This document shows positions 56,072 through 64,000 of a stretch of 64,000 nucleotides of DNA, piece after piece. Within the stretch, counting starts at the first letter, position 1. Each line of letters opens with the position of its first letter. Where the stretch lies: NCBI RefSeq assembly GCF_014647595.1, contig NZ_BMPM01000001.1:248001-312000 (forward strand), in the 5' to 3' direction. The stretch comes from Paenarthrobacter histidinolovorans. GTDB lineage: Bacteria; Actinomycetota; Actinomycetes; Actinomycetales; Micrococcaceae. The translations under genes and the position numbers were made by a program. The notes beneath the pieces were generated by a model. That model worked only from the letters and a program-made list of their open reading frames with translations, was not told the DNA's origin and did not search any database.

Positions 56072-56086
56072 GTTCGGCTGTGGGAG

Positions 56087-57793
56087 CTAGCCGCCCAGCA
56101 GCGCCCGGTGCGCTTCCCGCCGTCGTGCTTGTTCTTCGGGGTCCGGCACCGGCAAGGAGGCGATCAACCGCTTGGTGTACTCATGCTGCGGTGAGCCCAT
56201 CACGTGGTTTCCGATCCCCTGCTCCACCAGCTGCCCCTTGTAGAGGACGCCTACCCAGTGGGACAACATGTCCACCACCGCGAGGTCGTGGCTGATGAAG
56301 AGCGCCGCAAATCCGAACTGTTCCTGGATGTCCTTGAACAGGTCCAATACCTTGGCCTGCACCGACACATCCAGCGCGGACGTCGGTTCGTCGGCGATAA
56401 GGAGCCGCGGGTTCAGCGCCAGGGATCGTGCCAGGGAAGCGCGCTGGCGTTGCCCGCCGGAGAGTTCGTGCGGGTACCGCTGCGCGTACGACGCCGGCAG
56501 CTGGACTGACTCGAGCAACTCGCCGACCTTCTTACGCGCCTCAGCCGCACCCGGCTTGGTGTGGATCATCAGCGGCTCAGCGACGCACTCACCGATGGTG
56601 AGGTGCGGGTTGAACGACGCTGCAGGATCCTGGAACACAAAACCGATCTCTTTGCGCAGCGGCCGGAAAGTCCGCTCCTTGAAGTCCAGCATTTCGTAGC
56701 CCAGCACCTTCAGGCTTCCGCCCGTTGTCCGGTTCAAGCCCGCGATGGCCCGTCCAATGGTGGATTTGCCTGAACCTGACTCCCCTACCAGGCCAAAAAC
56801 CTCGTTCTCGGAGACGGTGAAACTGACATTGTCCACTGCTTTGAACCCGTGCCTGCCGAAACGGCCAGGGTATTCAATGGTGAGGTTCTTTGCCTCCACC
56901 AGGACTTTTCCGTCCTGGTGGAGCCTGCTGCGTGCCCCTTCGGAGGCCGAGTCGCGGCCCAGGTGGGGCACGGCGGCGAGGAGCTTCCGGGTGTACTCCT
57001 GGCGGGGCTCAGCGAAGAGCACCTTGGAGGGGGCCTCTTCCACGACGTCGCCCTGGTACATGACCACCACCCGGTCTGCGAGGTCTGCCACGACGCCCAT
57101 GTTGTGGGTGATGAGCACGATCGACGTCCCGTAGTTGTCCCGCAGGTCCCGGAGCAGTTGGAGGATCTCGGCTTGTACCGTGACGTCAAGGGCCGTGGTG
57201 GGTTCGTCGGCCACGATCAGGCCCGGATCCAAGGCAAGCGCGGCGGCAATGACCACGCGTTGTTTCTGTCCGCCGGAGAACTGGTGGGGGTAGTAGTTGA
57301 CCCGTGTCTCGGGATCGGGGATTCCTACTTTGCGCAGGGCCTCGGTGGCTCTTAGTTTCGCTTCCTTGGCGGAGATGCGCCCGCCGTCGGATGCATGTGC
57401 CCGGATGCCCTCGGCAATCTGCCAGCCAACGGTGAAGACCGGGTTCAAAGCAGTGGAGGGTTCCTGGAAGACCATCGCCACGTCGCGGCCGCGGATCTTG
57501 CGCAGCGCGGACTTGCTGACGCTGATCACGTTGTTTCCGTTGATCAGCACTGCGCCCGAACTGATGGCTGTTTCCGGAAGCAGGCCAAGAATGGTCTTGG
57601 CTGTGACTGTTTTTCCGGAGCCGGACTCCCCCACGATCGCGACGACTTCGCCGGGGTTTACCTCAAGGCTGACATCCTTGACGGCGTGTACGTCTCCGCC
57701 GTCGGTGGCGAAGGTGACTTGGAGATGGTCAATGGTCAGGACCGGCTGCCCTGTGGGCGCCTGGTCCGAAACTTGTCCGAGATTGGTGGTCAT
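56087..57793 (-). CDS. Oligopeptide ABC transporter, fused double ATPase (DppD-DppF type)
   Basis: The 568-residue protein joins two ABC ATPase domains in one chain. Domain 1 has Walker A GESGSGKT at 55-62 and signature FSGGQKQR near 172; domain 2 has GESGSGKST near 330 and LSGGQRQRASLARSLA near 450. Both have the Walker B LIVADEPTTALD or LLIADEPTSALD. The DppD- and DppF-type tails (VPHLGRDSA; PDPEEQARRREAH) are kept. Each domain powers the two permeases encoded upstream. The start overlaps the DppC-like stop (ATGA). This fusion is common in actinobacteria and replaces two genes. Confidence 0.93.
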   Translation of the reverse strand: MTTNLGQVSDQAPTGQPVLTIDHLQVTFATDGGDVHAVKDVSLEVNPGEVVAIVGESGSGKTVTAKTILGLLPETAISSGAVLINGNNVISVSKSALRKIRGRDVAMVFQEPSTALNPVFTVGWQIAEGIRAHASDGGRISAKEAKLRATEALRKVGIPDPETRVNYYPHQFSGGQKQRVVIAAALALDPGLIVADEPTTALDVTVQAEILQLLRDLRDNYGTSIVLITHNMGVVADLADRVVVMYQGDVVEEAPSKVLFAEPRQEYTRKLLAAVPHLGRDSASEGARSRLHQDGKVLVEAKNLTIEYPGRFGRHGFKAVDNVSFTVSENEVFGLVGESGSGKSTIGRAIAGLNRTTGGSLKVLGYEMLDFKERTFRPLRKEIGFVFQDPAASFNPHLTIGECVAEPLMIHTKPGAAEARKKVGELLESVQLPASYAQRYPHELSGGQRQRASLARSLALNPRLLIADEPTSALDVSVQAKVLDLFKDIQEQFGFAALFISHDLAVVDMLSHWVGVLYKGQLVEQGIGNHVMGSPQHEYTKRLIASLPVPDPEEQARRREAHRALLGG

Positions 57794-58797
57794 GGCTTAC
57801 CTGCCTCTGCCGGTGCGGACGGCGTTCCTGGTGATGCCGGAGTTCCTGCGCCGCCCCCCGCTCGTTTGCGTCCCCGGATACGGGGGTCGTTGAGGTCGTT
57901 GATGCTCTCGCCCACGAGCGTGAGGCCCAGGACCGTGAGCACAATCGCGATGCCGGGGAAGACACCGGTCCACCAGATACCGGAGGAGGTGTCTGCCAGT
58001 GCCTTGTTGAGGTCGAATCCCCATTCCGCCGCGGAGGTGGGCTCAATGCCGAATCCCAGGAAGCCCAGACCCGCCAACGTGAGGATCGCTTCAGAGGCGT
58101 TGAGGGTGAACATGAGCGGCAGGGTTCGGGTGGCATTCTTGAAAATGTGGCGACCGATGATGCGCATGCTGGAGGCGCCAAGAACCTTGGCCGACTCCAC
58201 GAACGGCTCTGCCTTGAGCCTGATGGTTTCGGCACGGATCACCCGGAAGTACTGCGGAACGAACACCACAGTAATGGAGAACGCGCATGAGAAGATACCG
58301 CCCCAGAAGCTGGACTGGCCGCGGCTGATGACGATTGAAATGACGATTGCCAGGAGCAAGGTGGGGAAGGCATAGATGGCGTCGGCCACCACTACCAGTA
58401 TCCGGTCCAGCCACCCGCCGAAGTACCCGCTGAGCAGGCCAAGGGCGACGCCGAGGAAGAGTGACATGGCAACGGAAACAATGATGACCGTTACAGCCGT
58501 CTGCGATCCCCAGACAACGCGGGACAGGACGTCGTAGCCGCCAACTGTGGTCCCCAGCAGGTGCTTGCCTCCGGGGGCCTGCTGGGTGGGGAAGGAACCC
58601 GAAGCGTCACTGAGTTGGGAGTAGCCATAGGGCGCCAGCAGGGGCGCAAAAATGCTTGTGAGGATGAACAGCCCGCTGAGGACGACGCCAACAACGAGCA
58701 TGCCGCGTTGTAGCCCGACGCTCTTCTTGAGGTGTGAGATGACAGGGAGCCGGGAGAACAGCGGCTGCCTTGGCGGGGTGAGTGTGGGGGTGCTCAT
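57790..58797 (-). CDS. Oligopeptide ABC transporter permease (DppC/OppC-like)
   Basis: The 335-residue permease has an N-terminal helix (GMLVVGVVLSGLFILTSIFAPLLAPYG) and the OppC N-terminal signature LLGTTVGGYDVLSRVVWG. Five more helices follow, along with the EAA-loop segment SAKVLGASSMRIIGRHIFKN. The C-terminal tail is rich in Gly/Ala/Pro. It pairs with the DppB-like permease to form the channel. The ATG lies two bases after the dppB-like stop, and the stop overlaps the ATPase start, so translation is coupled throughout. Confidence 0.92.
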   Translation of the reverse strand: MSTPTLTPPRQPLFSRLPVISHLKKSVGLQRGMLVVGVVLSGLFILTSIFAPLLAPYGYSQLSDASGSFPTQQAPGGKHLLGTTVGGYDVLSRVVWGSQTAVTVIIVSVAMSLFLGVALGLLSGYFGGWLDRILVVVADAIYAFPTLLLAIVISIVISRGQSSFWGGIFSCAFSITVVFVPQYFRVIRAETIRLKAEPFVESAKVLGASSMRIIGRHIFKNATRTLPLMFTLNASEAILTLAGLGFLGFGIEPTSAAEWGFDLNKALADTSSGIWWTGVFPGIAIVLTVLGLTLVGESINDLNDPRIRGRKRAGGGAGTPASPGTPSAPAEAGKP

Positions 58798-58799
58798 GG

Positions 58800-59891
58800 T
58801 CAGTACCTCACTCGGGGGTCGATGAGCGCGGCAATGATGTCCACGATGAAGTTGGTAACGGCCACGATGATGGCCAGCAGGACCACAATGCCCTGTACCG
58901 CGACGAAGTCACGGGCGTTGAGGTACTGGACCAGTTGGTATCCCAGACCCTTCCATTCGAAGGTGGTCTCCGTCAGGATTGCACCACCGAGCATGAGCGC
59001 GATCTGTAGCCCCATCACGGTGATGATGGGGATGAGGGCTGGCTTGTAGGCGTGCTTGGTCACGAGCCGGAACTCGCTGACGCCCCTTGAACGTCCTGCC
59101 TCGATGTAGTCCTTGCCCAGGGTCCCGATCACGTTGGTTCGGACCAGCCGCAGGAAGACACCGGCAGTGAGCAAGCCAAGGGCAATGGCGGGAAGGACAG
59201 CGTGGGAAACGACGTCGCCCAGTGCCGTGAAGTTGCCGCTGCGGATGGCATCAAGCCAATAAATGCCCGACGGCGCCGCGAGGCTGCTCATGGTCAGTTC
59301 AGTCCGCGTTGACGCACGTCCAGCTACCGGGAGCCAACCGAGCCAGACCGAGAAGGTCAGCTTAAGCAGCAGCCCCGAGAAGAACACGGGCGTTGCGTAG
59401 CAGAGGATTGCAAAAAACCTCAGGAAGGCATCCGGGGTCTTGTCCCGGTGCTGGGCGGCGATGAGGCCGAACGGGATACCGACGGCGAGCGCTACGATCA
59501 GCGCGTTGATGGAAAGCTCGAGCGTTGCTGCGCCAAAAGTGGTGAGTACCTCCACAACCGGCCGCCGGTCCGTGATGGTGGTGCCGAAGTTGCCGGTGAT
59601 GAGCTGGCCCAGGTACTCGAAGTACTGCACCAGGACCGGCCGGTCGTAACCGGCGTCGTGGATCCGCTGGGCCAGGACATCGGGAGGAAGCCGGCCACCT
59701 TGCGCTGCCGTGATGGGGTCGCCGATGACCCTCATCAGGAAGAACACGAGGGTCACCAGAATGAAGACGGTAGGGATGATCAGGAAGAACCGGATCACGA
59801 TGTACCTGCCGAGCCCACCCCCGCCTTTGGACTTGCTCCTGGGAGCAACTACCCCGGGCTCAGCCTCGGGTACTTCTATAACTGTTGTCAT
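58800..59891 (-). CDS. Oligopeptide ABC transporter permease (DppB/OppB-like)
   Basis: The 363-residue permease starts with a charged Gly-rich cytoplasmic tail, then the DppB helix 1 (YIVIRFFLIIPTVFILVTLVFFLMRVIGDP). It has six membrane helices and the inner-loop signature GKDYIEAGRSRGVSEFRLVTKHAYKPAL that contacts the ATPase. Between helices 1 and 2 is the typical periplasmic VLAQRIHDAGYDRPVLVQY segment. It is the first of three tightly coupled genes and is separated from the upstream binding-protein gene by 124 bases with a hairpin. Confidence 0.92.
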   Translation of the reverse strand: MTTVIEVPEAEPGVVAPRSKSKGGGGLGRYIVIRFFLIIPTVFILVTLVFFLMRVIGDPITAAQGGRLPPDVLAQRIHDAGYDRPVLVQYFEYLGQLITGNFGTTITDRRPVVEVLTTFGAATLELSINALIVALAVGIPFGLIAAQHRDKTPDAFLRFFAILCYATPVFFSGLLLKLTFSVWLGWLPVAGRASTRTELTMSSLAAPSGIYWLDAIRSGNFTALGDVVSHAVLPAIALGLLTAGVFLRLVRTNVIGTLGKDYIEAGRSRGVSEFRLVTKHAYKPALIPIITVMGLQIALMLGGAILTETTFEWKGLGYQLVQYLNARDFVAVQGIVVLLAIIVAVTNFIVDIIAALIDPRVRY

Positions 59892-59964
59892 TGTTACCTG
59901 TATTTCCTGCCCGTGGATTGCGCGGGATTGGCTGATACGCGCCGGCCACGATGGTGGTCAGCAA

Positions 59965-59999
59965 GGGAGGCGGGACACTGGATCAGTGGCCCGCCTCCC
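59965..59999. terminator. Hairpin between the binding-protein and permease genes
   Basis: GGGAGGCGGG (59965-59974) pairs with CCCGCCTCCC (59990-59999), extended inward by CACTG/CAGTG. It follows the binding-protein stop on the minus strand by 16 bases. No T-tract follows, so it may protect the upstream mRNA and reduce rather than stop read-through. Confidence 0.65.
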
Positions 60000-60015
60000 C
60001 CATCACAGAGTGTTG

Positions 60016-61644
60016 TTACTTGGACACGGTTCCGAGACGGAACTTGAAGGAAGGATCCAGCGTCTTGTCGACGCCGTTCACACCGCTTCCAACAACAGCC
60101 ACCTGGGCGCCTTGCAGCAGCGGCAGGGTGGAGATGTCCTTGGCCAGCGCGTTCTGGACGTCCTTGATGTCCGCTTCACGCTTGGTCTTGTCGGCTTCGG
60201 TGAGCTGCTTGCCGATGAGGTCGTTCACCGTGGGGTTGTTGTAGTGGTTCTTCAGGAATCCGCCTTCGGGGAAGAACGGGGTGAGGTAGTTGTCGGCGTC
60301 GCTGAAGTCCGGGAACCAGCCAAACTGGAACAGCGGGTACTCGTCGGCACGGCTGGCCTTGCTGTAGGTGACCCATTCGGTGGACTGGAGATTCACCGTG
60401 AACAGGCCGGACTTCTCCAGCTGCTCTTTGATCATGGCGTACTCGTCACCGGATGATCCGCCATAGTGGTCCGGGTTGTACTGCAGGTTCAGGGCCACCT
60501 TGTCAGTGATTCCTGCATCAGTGAGCACCTTCTTGGCTTTGTCCAGGCTGGGCTTGCCGGCGTCGCCGTAAGCATCCTTGAAGGACTCATTGGCTCCGAG
60601 GAATCCGCTGGGGACATTGGAGTAGAGGGGCAGGTAGGTGCCCTTGTAGACCTGGTCGGCGATCGCCTGGCGGTCCACGAGGTTGGCCACGGCCTGGCGG
60701 ACTGCCAATGCCTTGGCCGGGTCCGCTCCGGTTGCCTTGGTTCCAAACGGCATGGTGTCAAAGTTGAAGGTGATGTAGCGGATCTCGCCACCCGGACCCG
60801 TCAGTACCTTGACCTTGGAATCCTTGCGGAGATCGTCGATGTCCGTAGCGCTCAAACTGCGGAAGGCGACGTCGATGGCGCCCTGCTGGATTTCCAGCTT
60901 CAGGTTGGTGGGGCTGGCGTAGTACTTGATGGTGGCTGCATCGTTGGCCGGCTTCCCAAGGACGCCCTTGTAGTCGGCAAAGGCCTTGAAGCTGACAAGT
61001 TCGTTCTTCTTGTAGCTGTCAATGGTGTACTGGCCGTAGAACGCGTTCGCCTTGATGATCTCGTCGTCGGAGAGGATCTTGTCTGCCGGGAAGACCTCGT
61101 CATCGACGATCGGAGCGGCAGGGCTGCTGAGTATCTGGCTGAAAGTCTGATCGTTGGCGTTCTTGAGCTTGAACACCACGGTGGTGGCATCGGGTGCGCT
61201 GACGCTCTCGATGTTCGTCAACAACGATGCCGGACCGGCAGGATCATTGATGGCCACCTGGCGGTCGAAGGAGAACTTCACGTCCTTGGAATCCAACGTG
61301 TGGCCGTTGGCCCATTTGAGCCCGGACTTGAGCTTGACTGTGTACTCGGAAGGGGCCGTGAAGGACGAGGATTCTGCCAGGTCCGGTACGGGTTCCGCCC
61401 CGCCGGGCTTGGAGTTCAGGAGGAAGGAGTAGACCTGGTTCATCACCATGAATGAACCGTTGTCATAGGAACCCGCAGGGTCCAGTGATGTGACTTTGTC
61501 TGTGGTGCCGTAGGCGATGGGGCCCGCGGCCGCCGGAGCAGACGAGGAGCCGCCGCCGGAGGGGCCCGTGCATGCCGTCAAGGCGAATGCGGAGATGCCC
61601 GCCAGCGCGATAGCGCCATGCAGGGCCTTCTTGTTCAGTGCCAT
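60016..61644 (-). CDS. Oligopeptide ABC transporter substrate-binding lipoprotein
   Basis: The product (542 residues) is an SBP family 5 protein. It has a lipoprotein signal ending in LTAC with Cys25, and a Gly/Ser-rich linker. The mature part shows GTTDKVTSLDPAGSYDNGSF, YTVKLKSGLKWANGHTLDSKDVKFSFDR near 115-140 and ALAVRQAVANLVDRQAIADQVY, as in OppA/DppA. It binds peptides outside the membrane and delivers them to the DppB/C permeases encoded downstream. I start at ATG 61644 because AGAAGG lies eight bases upstream and the signal peptide begins there; the longer frame adds 21 polar residues. The specificity cannot be read from the sequence. Confidence 0.93.
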   Translation of the reverse strand: MALNKKALHGAIALAGISAFALTACTGPSGGGSSSAPAAAGPIAYGTTDKVTSLDPAGSYDNGSFMVMNQVYSFLLNSKPGGAEPVPDLAESSSFTAPSEYTVKLKSGLKWANGHTLDSKDVKFSFDRQVAINDPAGPASLLTNIESVSAPDATTVVFKLKNANDQTFSQILSSPAAPIVDDEVFPADKILSDDEIIKANAFYGQYTIDSYKKNELVSFKAFADYKGVLGKPANDAATIKYYASPTNLKLEIQQGAIDVAFRSLSATDIDDLRKDSKVKVLTGPGGEIRYITFNFDTMPFGTKATGADPAKALAVRQAVANLVDRQAIADQVYKGTYLPLYSNVPSGFLGANESFKDAYGDAGKPSLDKAKKVLTDAGITDKVALNLQYNPDHYGGSSGDEYAMIKEQLEKSGLFTVNLQSTEWVTYSKASRADEYPLFQFGWFPDFSDADNYLTPFFPEGGFLKNHYNNPTVNDLIGKQLTEADKTKREADIKDVQNALAKDISTLPLLQGAQVAVVGSGVNGVDKTLDPSFKFRLGTVSK

Positions 61645-61891
61645 CTGGTGAACCTTCTGTTCGATGGATTCGATGCTCCGCCGTGGGATATTTGTGACGG
61701 AGCACACTCTTAGTGCCTCGATTCAACCAGACTTCGAAGCCTGCGAACCCCCGTTTTGGTGATTTGAGACACAAAATTTACTTTCCAGTAGCTTCGCCCG
61801 GGCACCACGGGAGCATTGCCGGACGGGTGGGACGGGAATATGGTTTATCCCGGGTGCTCAACCGCTGGATCACACGTCGAAAGTCAGGCTC

Positions 61892-62719
61892 ATGGACAAG
61901 GCAGCCCTTTGTGTGGGGATCAACAAATTCAAGTACCTTCCGGAGTCCAGCTGGCTTCACGGCTGCGTCAACGACGCCGAGGATCTGGCCGGACTGCTCG
62001 AGGAAAGCTATGGATTTCCCGCGTCACAGATCACAGTCCTGAGGGATGACAAAGCAACCAAGAAGATGGTCCTGGCCGAAGTCAACAAGCTGGTGGACGC
62101 AGCGGCAGAGGGCACGGTCCAGCAGATCGTGTTCACCTTCTCCAGCCATGGCACACAGATTCCCGACACAGGCGGCGACGAAGACGACAGCCTCGATGAA
62201 GCTTTTGCCTGCCATGACATCAACGATTCCGGTGACTCCTGGGATCCCGGCACGGTCATTTCAGACGACGAACTGGCTGCCGTGTTCGGCCGCCTTCCTG
62301 ATGGCGTCCTCATGGATGTGCTGCTTGATACCTGCCACAGTGGTACCGGACTGAAGTCACTGGACCTGATTCCCGGCCGGCGGCCGCGCTTCCTGCCGGG
62401 GCCAACGCCCCGGGCCGTCATGGCGAACGAGGACCTGGAGACCCGGACCCTGCGCGACATCGTCAAGACCGCCAAGCTGTCCACACCGGTCCTCATGGCG
62501 GCCTGCAGATCCGACCAAACCGCCGCGGATGCCCTGATGGAAGGCCGGTACAACGGCGCGTTCACGTACAACCTGGTCAAATGCCTGCGCAGCGACGGAA
62601 GCTTGGGGCGGGCTGACCTCCTCAAGGAAGTAAGCAAGGGATTGAAGGCCGGCGGCTTCGACCAGGTGGCGCAGCTTGAGGCCTCAAGGACTGCACGCAA
62701 GGCAGCCTGGGGAGCCTGA
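61892..62719 (+). CDS. Caspase-like protease (metacaspase/peptidase C14 type)
   Basis: The 275-residue protein has the p20 caspase fold of bacterial orthocaspases. KAALCVGINKF starts the first strand, FTFSSHGTQI holds the catalytic H86, and LLDTCHSGTG holds the catalytic C148. The DSLDEAFACHDIN segment carries acidic residues like those that select arginine or lysine in metacaspases. The C-terminal part (LMAACRSDQTAADAL, YNGAFTYNLVKCL) matches the p10 region. There is no signal peptide or extra sensor domain, so it should act in the cytoplasm. It faces a convergent HExxH metallopeptidase gene 52 bases away. The upstream 184 bases to the binding-protein gene form a divergent promoter region with an AT-rich patch near 61770-61790. 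Confidence 0.9.
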   Translation: MDKAALCVGINKFKYLPESSWLHGCVNDAEDLAGLLEESYGFPASQITVLRDDKATKKMVLAEVNKLVDAAAEGTVQQIVFTFSSHGTQIPDTGGDEDDSLDEAFACHDINDSGDSWDPGTVISDDELAAVFGRLPDGVLMDVLLDTCHSGTGLKSLDLIPGRRPRFLPGPTPRAVMANEDLETRTLRDIVKTAKLSTPVLMAACRSDQTAADALMEGRYNGAFTYNLVKCLRSDGSLGRADLLKEVSKGLKAGGFDQVAQLEASRTARKAAWGA

Positions 62720-62771
62720 ACGCCGTTCCCAGGCTGGCGGGCAGCGGGCCCGCGTGGTTTCGTTTGCGGTG

Positions 62772-64000
62772 CTAGTCTCCGGTTCCGTGGAATTTGTTCC
62801 GTACCCCGGATGAGGCCGCCTGTTCGGCTTCGTGATGCTGGTCGGAACCGAACAGCTGGCCCTGCCGCTCCCTGTCCATGACAGGCTTGAGTGCGGCGTA
62901 TACCAGGCGGCCACCGGCGTCGAACCTCAACAGTCCTCCTCCGCGAACGTCGATGAAGTCCCGCCCGGTCTTCACGCCAAGGCGCACATAGGCTTCCTTC
63001 CGGCTCATCCTGACCGTCTGGATGAAGGAGGCTCCGATCTCGGAAATGATGAAGCCATCGGGCGAAACGCGCTCGGAAGTCCGGACCCGGGTGGAGCTCA
63101 AGGGGGTACGCCGCTCGAGGCGGGCCGCTTCCAGGAGCCGCGGGTTCTCCCACACGAAGCGCTGCACTTCCTGGGGATCTGATCCCAGCGCCGAAAGGCG
63201 GATCGGGTAACGGAGTCCGCTGTAGTTCTCCACTCCGCTGATGTTGTTCAGCGAGACCCGGCGGAGGCCGATCGCGGAAAACTCGGCCTGCAGCGCTTCC
63301 CGGTATCCATGGGCGTCGTCAGGAACCATGTCCAGGTCTGCGGCAATGATTCCGCGCAGGAGGTCGCGCCAGGAAACATCCACCGGTGGCATGTAGGACA
63401 GGCCCCGGATCACCATGCGAAGGATCCTGGTCGCAACAATCGAACCGGATTCGGCCTTCTGCTGGAGGCTGTGGAACCCGCCATAGCGGGCGTTCCTCTC
63501 GGCCCACAACCGCTGGACTGCCCTAAGCACCGCACCCACCACAACAGCACCGCGCGCATGGGGTTCGGGGAGCCGTTGCCACCCCTCGGGCGCGGCCCCG
63601 ACGAACGGCTCGCGCAGCGGCCCACGGGCAAAGAGATCCCGCGCGAAGTCAAAAAGGGAACGCATCAGGACTTCGTCGTCAACCTGCTGCCCCGCTTCGA
63701 AACCACCTGCTGCGGCTTCGAGCTGCCGGTACACAACCTCCTTGGAGGAGAACACGGAGAGGATGGCCACGATGTCGGCCAGCGCCTCGTGCATGGCCAG
63801 TTGTTCCATGGTGGCCATCTGGTCCGCCCACGCTGGCCTGAACCCGTCAAGGATCGCATGCGTCACTTCGTGGGCAACTATGTCGCGGTACAGGGCAGTA
63901 GGGACCTTGTATCCCATCCGGTCCACGGAACCGAAACGAATGATGTTGGTTCCCCGCTCGTAACCGGTGTCCGTGGCGGTCACCAGGTCGCGGGCTTTGA
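62772..64000 (-). CDS. HExxH (M4/gluzincin-like) metallopeptidase, 5' partial
   Basis: The frame remains open to the window edge (KARDLVTATDTGYERG), so the N-terminus lies outside; a GTG at 63983 is probably internal. Near the truncated start is YRDIVAHEVTHAILDG, the zinc site of HExxH peptidases, and 23 residues later MHEALADIVAIL supplies the glutamate ligand, as in the thermolysin-like EAxxD motif. The remaining 330 residues are mostly helical and do not match the usual M4 C-terminal domain. The last 120 residues include IGASFIQTVRMSRKEAYVRLGVK. It may be an intracellular protease. It converges on the caspase-like gene, with no terminator recognised between them. Confidence 0.75.
   Translation of the reverse strand, partial: KARDLVTATDTGYERGTNIIRFGSVDRMGYKVPTALYRDIVAHEVTHAILDGFRPAWADQMATMEQLAMHEALADIVAILSVFSSKEVVYRQLEAAAGGFEAGQQVDDEVLMRSLFDFARDLFARGPLREPFVGAAPEGWQRLPEPHARGAVVVGAVLRAVQRLWAERNARYGGFHSLQQKAESGSIVATRILRMVIRGLSYMPPVDVSWRDLLRGIIAADLDMVPDDAHGYREALQAEFSAIGLRRVSLNNISGVENYSGLRYPIRLSALGSDPQEVQRFVWENPRLLEAARLERRTPLSSTRVRTSERVSPDGFIISEIGASFIQTVRMSRKEAYVRLGVKTGRDFIDVRGGGLLRFDAGGRLVYAALKPVMDRERQGQLFGSDQHHEAEQAASSGVRNKFHGTGD

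Noticed and set aside
62008..63153. A 381-codon minus-strand open frame.
   Set aside because: It runs across the caspase gene and into the metallopeptidase gene in a second frame; both real genes show clear motifs while this frame is rich in Ser, Arg and Pro without structure.

Overview
The window is high-GC, densely coded chromosomal DNA of an actinobacterium, most likely a member of the Micrococcaceae close to Arthrobacter or Paenarthrobacter. The basis is gene content and order: whiB1 beside a PdtaS-type kinase, then further on an Rv3235-like gene, secA, hpf, comF, lpqB, mtrB and mtrA. This is the order I recall from Mycobacterium tuberculosis around Rv3219 to Rv3246c. A GlfT2/Glf galactan system and GTG/TTG starts also fit. 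No rRNA, tRNA, insertion sequence, prophage or CRISPR array was seen. No gene-free stretch exceeds about 300 bases, and both window edges cut a gene.

Region 1 (1-8155) is a secretome block on the plus strand. It holds the C-terminal part of a GH25 lysozyme with FG-GAP repeats, a ceramidase-like hydrolase without a signal peptide, two homologous lipoproteins in tandem, and a 1031-residue secreted protein combining a propeller, Ig/chitobiase-like modules and FG-GAP repeats. Region 2 (8370-12490) is an envelope trio: a GT2 glycosyltransferase, an LPG-synthase-type membrane protein and a YfhO-like membrane protein. Region 3 (12783-20412, minus) covers galactan and surface sugar synthesis: Wzt/Wzm export ABC transporter, GlfT2, UDP-galactopyranose mutase, and a WbpD/E/B-like set for a diacetamido sugar nucleotide.

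Region 4 (20601-27378) has a large solitary EccC/EssC-like type VII secretion ATPase with an FHA domain, a small membrane protein, whiB1 and pdtaS. Region 5 (27409-36715) has the 180-kDa NAD-glutamate dehydrogenase and a cluster of poorly understood genes: CpaE-like ATPase, SAF/CpaB-like protein, BldC/excisionase-like regulator, a 190-residue hypothetical, a LysM membrane protein and an Rv3235-like protein. Region 6 (36849-47219, minus) is the core block secA, YcaQ-like, hpf, comF, lpqB, mtrB, mtrA.

Region 7 (47442-53839, plus) is a MoxR operon: repeat-bearing membrane protein, DUF4129, DUF4350, MoxR ATPase, DUF58 and DUF4166 proteins. Region 8 (53836-64000) holds a MetE-like protein lacking the zinc ligands, chorismate mutase, an F420-reductase-like oxidoreductase, a complete oligopeptide ABC transporter with a fused double ATPase, a caspase-like protease, and a convergent HExxH metallopeptidase that leaves the window. 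Most operon genes are tightly coupled by ATGA or TAATG overlaps. Strong hairpin terminators separate the operons.

The best candidates for undescribed biology are the solitary EccC-like ATPase, the CpaE/SAF/HTH/LysM cluster without pilus genes, the lipoprotein pair with its propeller partner, and the caspase/metallopeptidase pair.
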